Shown here in pieces: positions 58,193-64,000 of a DNA stretch of 64,000 bases; position 1 is the first letter of the stretch; each line of letters starts with the position of its first letter. The stretch covers positions 165,512 to 229,511 of the forward strand of contig NZ_NOKT01000012.1 in NCBI RefSeq assembly GCF_002237655.1, given 5' to 3'. The notes under the pieces are model-generated. The model made no database searches. It had not been told where the DNA came from and saw only the letters and a program-made list of their open reading frames with translations. Origin of the DNA: Streptomyces sp. XY006. Its GTDB lineage: Bacteria > Actinomycetota > Actinomycetes > Streptomycetales > Streptomycetaceae. The position numbers and the translations under genes were made by a program.

Positions 58193-58663
58193 ATGACCCA
58201 GCGTGTGGAGCTCGCCGCGGTGCGGGACCGGCTGGCCGTCGACGGGCTGATCACCGACTACGCGGTGGCGGTCGACGACGGCGACTGGGAGGGCTACCGG
58301 GGACTGTTCGCGCCCCGGGGGCGGGCGGACTACCGCTCGGCCGGCGGCATCGAGGGCGAGGCGGGCGCGGTCGCCGCGTGGCTCGCCGAGAGCCTGCTGA
58401 TGTTCCCGATGCGGCAGCACCTGATCGTCAACCGGCGCGTGCGCTTCGGGATCTGGGAACAGGACACCGGCGACACGGCCCGCGTCCAGGCCGACTACGT
58501 CAATCCCATGGCCACCGCGGGGCCCGCGCCGGACTTCGTGTGCGGCGGCCGGTACGCCTTCGCGCTGCTGCGCACGGACGACGGCTGGCGGCTGAGCGAG
58601 GTGGTCGTACGCGAGAAGTGGCGGCGCCTTCCGGACCGGCACACCGCACCTGTGATCAACTGA
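58193..58663 (+). CDS. SnoaL/NTF2-like protein
   Basis: A 156-residue protein with an NTF2/SnoaL-like fold: DRLAVDGLITDYAVAVDDGDWEGY, MRQHLIVNRRVRF and YAFALLRTDDGWRLSEVVVREKW. Members of this fold are ring hydroxylases, dehydratases or cyclases, or ligand-binding proteins. The reaction is not predictable here. ATG 58193 is chosen because TTGGCC-16-AACACT lies 6 bases before it. ATG 58175 would add six residues. Confidence 0.82.
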   Translation: MTQRVELAAVRDRLAVDGLITDYAVAVDDGDWEGYRGLFAPRGRADYRSAGGIEGEAGAVAAWLAESLLMFPMRQHLIVNRRVRFGIWEQDTGDTARVQADYVNPMATAGPAPDFVCGGRYAFALLRTDDGWRLSEVVVREKWRRLPDRHTAPVIN

Positions 58664-58731
58664 CCCGGCCTCCTCTGTCCTAGATCGTCCGCAGGGCGCA
58701 CACTGGAGGCACCGCGGGGTAGGAGGCGCCT

Positions 58732-60306
58732 ATGAAGACGCTCGGCCACTGGCTCGCCTCCCCCTGGCGGCGCTCGGCCGCCGCCGCGGTGGCGGGCGCC
58801 CTCCCCGTCCTGGCCTTCCCCGCCCCGTCCCTGTGGTGGTGGGCCTATGTCGCGCTGGTCCCGTGGCTCCTGCTGCTGCGCACCGCGCCGACCGCGAAAC
58901 GGGCGGCGTACGACGGCTGGTGCGGCGGGTTCGGCTTCATGCTGGCCATGCACCACTGGCTGCTGCCGAGCCTGCACGTGTTCACGTTCGTCATCGCCGC
59001 GCTGCTCGGCGCGCTGTGGGCCCCCTGGGGCCGGCTGGTGCGCCACCTCCTGGGCGGGACTCCGTCGCTGAGCCGGGTCGCGGTGGCGCTGGTGGTGCTG
59101 CCCTCGGGCTGGCTGGCCGCCGAGCTGGTCCGCTCCTGGCAGGGGCTGGGCGGCCCCTGGGGCATGCTCGGCAGCAGTCAGTGGCAGGTGGCGCCCGCGC
59201 TGCGGCTGGCCTCGGTCGGCGGGGTGTGGCTGCTGAGCTTCCTGCTGGTGGCGCTGAACGTGGCCGTGGCCGTCCTCGTCGCGGTCCGCGGCGCCCGGGT
59301 GCCGGCCGTGGCCGGGCTCGTCGCCACGGCCGCCGCGACCTCCGCCGCCTGGATCTACGCGCCCCGCCCCGTCGTCGACGGCCAGGTGCGCATCGCCGTC
59401 GTCCAGCCGGGCGTGATCGGCGGGCCGGACAGCGGCGAGCGCCGGTTCGACCGCGAGGAGCAGCTCACCCGCCGGCTCGCCGGACAGGGCGTCGACCTGA
59501 TCGTGTGGGGCGAGAGCAGCGTCGGCTTCGACCTCGGCGACCGCCCCGACCTCGCCCGGCGGCTCGCGGACCTCTCCCGCGCCACGGGCGCCGACATCCT
59601 GGTCAACGTGGACGCCCGGCGCTCCGACAAGCCCGGCATCTACAAGAGCTCGGTCCTCGTCGGGCCGGACGGCCTGACCGGGCAGCGCTACGACAAGATG
59701 CGCCTGGTCCCCTTCGGCGAGTACATCCCGGCCCGGTCCCTGCTCGGCTGGGCCACCTCCGTGGGCAAGGCCGCCGGGGAGGACCGGCGGCGCGGCTCCC
59801 AGCCGGTCGTGATGGACGTGGGCGACGGCCTGCGCGCCGGTCCGATGGTCTGCTTCGAGACGGCCTTCCCCGACATGACCCGCCACCTGACGCGGGAGGG
59901 CGTGGACGTGCTCATCGGCCAGTCCGCGACCTCCACGTTCCAGCAGAGCTGGGCGCCGGGGCAGCACGCCTCGCTCGCCGCGCTGCGCGCCGCCGAGACC
60001 GGCCGCCCCATGGTGCACGCGACCCTCACGGGCGTCTCCGCCGTCCACGGCCCGGACGGGGAGCGCGTCGGCTCACGGCTCGGCACGGACGCCTCCGCCA
60101 CACAGGTCTACGAGATCCCCCTCGCGCACGGCACCACGCCCTACGTCCGCTACGGCGACTGGACCGTGCACGCCGCCCTGCTGATCCTCGTCGGGTGGGC
60201 GGCCGGCGAGGGCGTGCGGACGCTGCGGCTCAGGCGGTCCGCTCCTGAACCGCCCGCACCACCCGTTCGCACAGCTCATGGGTCTCCAGCGCGTCCCGGG
60301 CGCTGA
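58732..60306 (+). CDS. lnt: Apolipoprotein N-acyltransferase
   Basis: A 524-residue membrane enzyme that adds the third acyl chain to lipoproteins. About six hydrophobic segments (residues 10-205) precede a nitrilase-type domain (about 215-470). The catalytic Glu is in VWGESSVGF, Lys in YDKMRLVPFGEY and Cys in MVCFETAFPD. The ATG has a GTAGGAGG site. The last 77 bases overlap the convergent oxidoreductase gene, and the Pro-rich tail is encoded there. Streptomyces often have two lnt genes, and this copy cannot be ranked. Confidence 0.93.
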   Translation: MKTLGHWLASPWRRSAAAAVAGALPVLAFPAPSLWWWAYVALVPWLLLLRTAPTAKRAAYDGWCGGFGFMLAMHHWLLPSLHVFTFVIAALLGALWAPWGRLVRHLLGGTPSLSRVAVALVVLPSGWLAAELVRSWQGLGGPWGMLGSSQWQVAPALRLASVGGVWLLSFLLVALNVAVAVLVAVRGARVPAVAGLVATAAATSAAWIYAPRPVVDGQVRIAVVQPGVIGGPDSGERRFDREEQLTRRLAGQGVDLIVWGESSVGFDLGDRPDLARRLADLSRATGADILVNVDARRSDKPGIYKSSVLVGPDGLTGQRYDKMRLVPFGEYIPARSLLGWATSVGKAAGEDRRRGSQPVVMDVGDGLRAGPMVCFETAFPDMTRHLTREGVDVLIGQSATSTFQQSWAPGQHASLAALRAAETGRPMVHATLTGVSAVHGPDGERVGSRLGTDASATQVYEIPLAHGTTPYVRYGDWTVHAALLILVGWAAGEGVRTLRLRRSAPEPPAPPVRTAHGSPARPGR

Positions 60307-61135
60307 GCACCCGGCCGGCCCGCACGGCGTCCAGGAACGCCAGCACCGCCTGCTCGATCCCGCGCTGCCGGGCGACCGGCACCCAGTCCCCGCGCCGCCG
60401 CACGGTCGGCTGGCCCTTGTGGTCGACCACCTCGGCGAGGTTGACCACCTGCCGCTTGGTGTCCTGCCCGGACACCTCCAGGATCTCCTCGGCGGAGCCG
60501 CTGAGCCGGTTCATCACGCCCAGGGCGGTGAAGCCGTCCCCGGCGAGCTGGAGCACGACGTGGTGCAGCAGGCCGTCCCGGACGCGGGCGCGCACGGTCA
60601 CGTCGTCGATCTCGCCGGGCGCCAGGAACCGCAGGGTGTCGACGACGTGGATGAAGTCGTCGAGGATCATCGTGCGCGGGTCCTCGGGCAGCCCGACGCG
60701 GTTCTTCTGCATCAGGATCAGCTCACGCGGATGGTCGGCGCACTGGGTGTAGCCGGGCGCGTGGCGCCGGTTGAAGCCCACGGCGAGGCTCACGCCGCGC
60801 TCCTCGGCGAGCGCCACCAGCCGCGCGGAGTCGGCGAGTTCATAGGCGAGCGGCTTGTCGACGTAGGTGGGTACGCCCGCTTCCAGCAGGCGCGTCACGA
60901 TCTCCGGGTGGACGAGCGTGGGCGCGTGCACGAAGGCGGCGTCGAGACCGGCCGCGAGCAGCGAGTCGAGGGTGGTGTGCCGCCGCTCGCGCGGGAGGTG
61001 GAGGCCGTCGGCGACCCGGTCGAGCGTGGCGGGCGTGCGCGTCTGCAGGTGCAGCTCGACCCCGGGCTGGAAGGCGAGCACCGGGAGGTAGGCCTTCTGC
61101 GCGATGTCGCCGAGTCCGATGCAGCCGACCTTCAC
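60230..61135 (-). CDS. Gfo/Idh/MocA-family oxidoreductase
   Basis: A 301-residue NAD(P)-dependent dehydrogenase-like protein. The Rossmann loop is VGCIGLGDIAQKAYLPVL. The cofactor-side motif, usually EKP, is here VPTYVDKPLAYEL, and a catalytic-type region is FNRRHAPGY and DDFIHVVDTLRFL. The substrate is probably a sugar or inositol derivative but cannot be named. GTG 61135 has a GAGGAG site. It lies 13 bases after the flavin monooxygenase gene, so both are in one operon. The 3' end overlaps lnt by 77 bases. Confidence 0.88.
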   Translation of the reverse strand: MKVGCIGLGDIAQKAYLPVLAFQPGVELHLQTRTPATLDRVADGLHLPRERRHTTLDSLLAAGLDAAFVHAPTLVHPEIVTRLLEAGVPTYVDKPLAYELADSARLVALAEERGVSLAVGFNRRHAPGYTQCADHPRELILMQKNRVGLPEDPRTMILDDFIHVVDTLRFLAPGEIDDVTVRARVRDGLLHHVVLQLAGDGFTALGVMNRLSGSAEEILEVSGQDTKRQVVNLAEVVDHKGQPTVRRRGDWVPVARQRGIEQAVLAFLDAVRAGRVLSARDALETHELCERVVRAVQERTA

Positions 61136-61148
61136 GTGGTGCTCTCCT

Positions 61149-62333
61149 CTAGTGGTTGCCTGCCGGGTGGTGCTGCGAAGCATACGGCCGCTGCGGAGGC
61201 CGCCAGTCGGCGATGTCCTCGAAGCCGCGCAGGAAGAGGGCGGGTGCGGCCTTGGACAGCGCGGCCATGGCGGTGTTGCGCACGGCGATGCCGGCGCGGC
61301 CGGTCCTGAGGTTGAGGCGGGCGACCCGCACGGCCCGGCGTGCGACGGCGGTGGTGCGGGGCAGCCGGGCGGCGGTGTAGGCGGGCAGGTCGTCGCAGTG
61401 GTGGGCGAGCACGACCGCGTCCTCGATGGCCTGGTTGCCGCCCTGGCCGAGCGTCGGCGGCATGGCGTGCGCGGCGTCCCCGACCAGGGCGACCCGGCCC
61501 AGGTGGTGGGCGGGCAGCGGGTCGGCGATGTGGTGCACGTCGTGGCGCAGCACGTCTCCGGGGCGGGCGGCGGCGAGCACGGCGGGGATCGGCTGGTGCC
61601 AGTCGCCGAAGCGGCGCAGGAGTTCGGCCCGCTCGTCGTCCGGGGCGCGTCCCCCGGCCGGGGTCACGGCGGCGGCGTAGGCGTAGACGCGGCCGTCCTT
61701 GAGCGGGTGCGTGCCCCAGATGCGGCCCCGGCCCCACGTCTCGTGCGAGGCGAACTTAGCGCCGGGCACGGGGATGACGACCCGCCAGGTGGTGAAGCCG
61801 GAGTAGACGGTGCCCGGGTGGCGGGGGAAGATCGCGCGGCGTACGGCGGAATGGATGCCGTCCGCGCCCACCACGAGGTCGGCCTCCAGCTCACCGTCGC
61901 GCGTGGTGACGCGGGCGGGCCGGCCCGGACCGCCCGGGTCGGCGAGGGCCGCGGCGGCGTCCGTGCGGACGGTGTCCGCAGGGAGCCGGGAGGCGAGGCT
62001 CGTGATGAGGGTGGCGCGGTGCAGCAGCACGAGCGGGCCGCCGAAGCGCGCGGCGGCGGCGTCGGCCGAGGTGCGGGCGAGCCACCGCCCGCCGGGGGTG
62101 CGCAGACCGCCGTCCCCGGCCCAGGCCGCCAGGGCGCGGATCTCGTCGCCGAGTCCGATGACGTCCAGCGCGCGCAGGGAGTTGGGGGCGAGCGAGATGG
62201 CCGCGCCGACCGGCTCCAGCGAGCGGGCCTTCTCCAGCACGGTGACCCGCCAGCCGCGCGGGTGCAGCGCCGCCGCGGCCGTCAGACCGCCGATCCCGCC
62301 GCCGATCACGACGGCCCGCCTCGTCTCTGTCAT
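61149..62333 (-). CDS. FAD-dependent monooxygenase (salicylate hydroxylase-like)
   Basis: A 394-residue class A flavin monooxygenase. The FAD loop is AVVIGGGIGGLTAAAAL, the DG motif is VVGADGIHSAVRRAIF, and GDAAHAMPPTLGQGGNQAIEDA is the second FAD motif. It would hydroxylate an aromatic or polyketide-like substrate with NAD(P)H. The ATG has a GGAGGAGG-type site. It is the first gene of an operon with the oxidoreductase and is divergent from a TetR repressor with two operators, which suggests induction by a small molecule. Confidence 0.9.
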   Translation of the reverse strand: MTETRRAVVIGGGIGGLTAAAALHPRGWRVTVLEKARSLEPVGAAISLAPNSLRALDVIGLGDEIRALAAWAGDGGLRTPGGRWLARTSADAAAARFGGPLVLLHRATLITSLASRLPADTVRTDAAAALADPGGPGRPARVTTRDGELEADLVVGADGIHSAVRRAIFPRHPGTVYSGFTTWRVVIPVPGAKFASHETWGRGRIWGTHPLKDGRVYAYAAAVTPAGGRAPDDERAELLRRFGDWHQPIPAVLAAARPGDVLRHDVHHIADPLPAHHLGRVALVGDAAHAMPPTLGQGGNQAIEDAVVLAHHCDDLPAYTAARLPRTTAVARRAVRVARLNLRTGRAGIAVRNTAMAALSKAAPALFLRGFEDIADWRPPQRPYASQHHPAGNH

Positions 62334-62358
62334 GGCTCCTCCTCGCCGAGCACCGCGC

Positions 62359-62414
62359 ACTACATCTGTAGTCCGCCTTCGACGTTACTACACCCGTAGT
62401 GAGACGGGTAGCGT
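62359..62414. promoter_or_regulatory. Two TetR operators and the tetR -10 box
   Basis: ACTACA-TC-TGTAGT (62359-62372) is a perfect palindrome. ACTACA-CC-CGTAGT (62387-62400) is a one-mismatch copy whose centre lies 28 bases away. Both are in the divergent gap between the monooxygenase and the TetR gene. TAGCGT (62409-62414) ends 7 bases before the tetR ATG, and the second palindrome covers its -35 area. The first overlaps the probable monooxygenase -10. Both genes are predicted to be repressed together. Confidence 0.75.
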
Positions 62415-62421
62415 GGCCGTC

Positions 62422-63012
62422 ATGTCCGTACGCACCACCGGCCCCTCCCGCGCCGATCTCGTCGCCGACGCCGCTCTCTCCCTGCTCGCCGAACGCGGAA
62501 TGCGCGGTCTGACGCACCGCGCGGTCGACGAGGCGGCGGGGCTCCCCCAGGGCTCCACGTCCAACGTCGCGCGGACCCGGCAGGCCCTGCTGGAGCTGGC
62601 GGTGCGGCGGCTGGCCGACCGCGAGGCACGGGTGCTCGCGCTGCACGAGATGCCGGACCCGCGTGCCGGGGCCGACGCGCTGCTGGACGCCCTGGCCCTC
62701 GCGACCCACCGCGCCCTCACCGGCCACCGCGCGCTCACGCTGGCCCGCTACGAACTGGCCCTGGAGGCGACGCGCCGCCCCGAGCTGCGGGCCTTCTTCG
62801 ACGCGACGGGCGCCCGCTTCCGCGACCTGCTCGCCGCCCTCGTCACGGGCCTCGGCTCCACGGACCCCGACCGGCACACCCTGTCGCTGATCGCCTGGGC
62901 GGACGGGCTGATGTTCAGCTGCGTGGCGGGGTCGTTCAGCGCCGCGCCCCCGAGCCTGGAGGAGGTGCGGGCCGGACTGCGGGAACTGCTGGCGGGAATG
63001 CTCCGGGAGTGA
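62422..63012 (+). CDS. TetR-family transcriptional regulator
   Basis: A 196-residue repressor. The TetR helix-turn-helix (about 10-55) has ADAALSLLAERGMRGLTHRAVDEAAGLPQGSTSNVART. The RAVDEAAGLPQGSTSNVART form is seen in a subgroup of TetR_C_6-like proteins. The C-terminal ligand domain is helical. ATG 62422 is preferred over GTG 62413, as the latter overlaps the -10 box. It probably represses itself and the divergent monooxygenase operon through the paired palindromes. Confidence 0.92.
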   Translation: MSVRTTGPSRADLVADAALSLLAERGMRGLTHRAVDEAAGLPQGSTSNVARTRQALLELAVRRLADREARVLALHEMPDPRAGADALLDALALATHRALTGHRALTLARYELALEATRRPELRAFFDATGARFRDLLAALVTGLGSTDPDRHTLSLIAWADGLMFSCVAGSFSAAPPSLEEVRAGLRELLAGMLRE

Positions 63013-63056
63013 GAAAACCCCTGGTGCGGCGCAGGACACCGGGAAAGGATGCGTCC

Positions 63057-63569
63057 ATGACGACCGAACGCCGCATCCCCGCCACGACCGCCGACGAACG
63101 CACCATGCTGGAGGGGTGGCTGGAGTTCCACCGGCAGACCCTCGCGTGGAAATGCGAAGGGCTGAGCGACGAGCAGCTCAGGACCGCCTCCGCGGCCCCT
63201 TCCGAACTGTCCCTCATGGGACTCGTGCGGCATATGGCGGACGTGGAGCGCGGCTGGTTCCGCCGGGTGCTGGCGAACGAGGACGCGCCGCCCCTGTACT
63301 ACGACGACGAGGACCTGGACGGCGAGTTCCACCTGACCGAGGCCGACACCTGGGCGGAGGCCCACGCCACCTGGCAGCGCGAGATCGAGGCCGCCCGCGC
63401 CATCGCCGCCCGCTTCCGCCCGGACGACGTCTCCGAGGGCAGGCACCGGCGCACCGGCGAGCACTACAACCTGCGGTGGATCTACACCCACATGATCGAG
63501 GAGTACGCGCGGCACAACGGCCACGCCGACCTGATCCGTGAACGCATCGACGGCGCGACCGGCGACTGA
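63057..63569 (+). CDS. DinB/DUF664-family protein
   Basis: A 170-residue four-helix protein of the DinB/DUF664 group, some members of which are thiol-dependent metal enzymes (mycothiol- or bacillithiol-transferases). The likely metal-ligand histidines are VRHMADVERGWF, the first in the second helix, and YTHMIEEYARHNGHADLIRE near the C-terminus. A role in mycothiol-dependent detoxification is plausible but unproven. The ATG has a GGGAAAGGA site. Follows the TetR gene by 44 bases. Confidence 0.88.
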   Translation: MTTERRIPATTADERTMLEGWLEFHRQTLAWKCEGLSDEQLRTASAAPSELSLMGLVRHMADVERGWFRRVLANEDAPPLYYDDEDLDGEFHLTEADTWAEAHATWQREIEAARAIAARFRPDDVSEGRHRRTGEHYNLRWIYTHMIEEYARHNGHADLIRERIDGATGD

Positions 63570-63672
63570 CGTCACCCCCGGCGGGCCCGCGCCCTCCGTA
63601 CGGGGCCGGACATCACCCGTGCGGGGCATTCTCCGCCTGTCCGCCGCCCCGGCGCGGGCCGGACGCACCAGA

Positions 63673-64000
63673 GTGACGCGGGTGCATCGAACGACGACCA
63701 CAGCGACGCTCCTGGTGACCGTGGCTGTCTCGGCCCTCGCCGGCTGTACGACGGTCCAGCGTCCCTCCGCGCCAGGGCCCCCGGCGGCACCGTCCCGGCC
63801 GCCGCTGGCGCAGCCCGAGGGGCGGACGGAGACACAGATCGTGCAGGCACCGGCCCGCGAGGCCCTGCAACTGATCGACGAGGCGTCCCGCCGCCCGGCG
63901 CCGGCCACCCCCGGCTCCGACGCGGCCACGGCCCGCGCGGCGACGCCCCCGGCGGCCGCCTCCCCGCGGCAGCCGCCGTCCGGCCGGCACGACGCCGCCC
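63673..64000 (+). CDS. Lipoprotein gene, 3' part outside the window
   Basis: An open frame runs from GTG 63673 (or in-frame GTG 63682) to the window edge. It starts VTRVHRTTTTATLLVTVAV and has the lipobox SALAGC (Cys 25), then a Pro/Ala-rich linker, so the product is a surface lipoprotein. The part seen (about 109 residues) has no known domain. There is no Shine-Dalgarno before either GTG. The protein continues to the right, and its function cannot be judged from this stretch. Confidence 0.68.
   Translation, partial: MTRVHRTTTTATLLVTVAVSALAGCTTVQRPSAPGPPAAPSRPPLAQPEGRTETQIVQAPAREALQLIDEASRRPAPATPGSDAATARAATPPAAASPRQPPSGRHDAA

Overview
The window looks like a stretch of Streptomyces chromosome. 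Base composition is very GC-rich with strong third-position GC, many starts are GTG, and long antisense reading frames shadow the real genes. The gene content is typical of the genus: an ECF41-type sigma factor, MocR, ROK, GntR, HxlR and AsnC regulators, a third-type EF-Tu (tuf3), a Tat-exported PhoD and an MshC-like relative. I saw no rRNA, tRNA, insertion sequence, integrase, phage gene, CRISPR array or biosynthetic gene cluster. About 64 genes can be supported; two are cut by the window edges.

Layout. 1-6.5 kb: a partial GNAT enzyme, two overlapping DUF21/CBS membrane proteins, an SGNH hydrolase, purB and a mismatch uracil-DNA glycosylase. 6.5-10.2 kb: a divergent ABC exporter and two-component system sharing a control region with two GC-rich palindromes. 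10.3-15.9 kb: a run of regulators (ROK, GntR with a dre-like palindrome on its promoter, an ECF41 sigma factor, MocR) plus an alpha/beta hydrolase. 16-19 kb: phoD behind a PHO box and an ACT-GNAT fusion. 19-24 kb: a Cys/Met-type PLP enzyme divergent from an AsnC regulator, a DUF885 peptidase, an Imm21 protein, and a rhodanese divergent from a second AsnC regulator. 24-30.8 kb: sbcDC, a YigZ protein, a SixA phosphatase and an overlapping, apparently inactive MshC/CysRS-like protein. 30.8-34.1 kb: a cobalamin riboswitch followed by btuF-btuC-btuD, joined by 4-base stop/start overlaps.

34.2-41.8 kb: a CoA-binding protein, a 4-hydroxybenzoate hydroxylase-like flavoprotein, a zinc-type ArsR/CDF pair, a YbaK protein, an XRE-cupin regulator divergent from a DMT exporter, two left-handed beta-helix proteins and a DedA protein. 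41.8-48.1 kb is a carbon-metabolism block: phosphoketolase, an exported family 3 beta-glucosidase and a GalU-type UDP-glucose pyrophosphorylase. 48.2-58.7 kb: a thioesterase, a Pro/Gln-rich membrane protein, an MFS transporter, a spermidine-synthase-like protein, tuf3 with a long structured leader, a VTT membrane protein, a thiolase divergent from an HxlR regulator, uppP and small conserved proteins. 58.7-64 kb: lnt, a Gfo/Idh/MocA oxidoreductase, a flavin monooxygenase divergent from a TetR regulator with two near-identical palindromes, a DinB protein and the start of a lipoprotein gene.

Most genes are single units or short operons. The most informative non-coding signals are the B12 riboswitch, the PHO box, several promoter-overlapping palindromes next to local regulators, the folded tuf3 leader, and a dispersed 'GTTCCCCGCGCCC' repeat that in one case encodes a protein tail. 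Many starts follow a TANNNT-like box by only 6-8 bases, which suggests leaderless transcripts.
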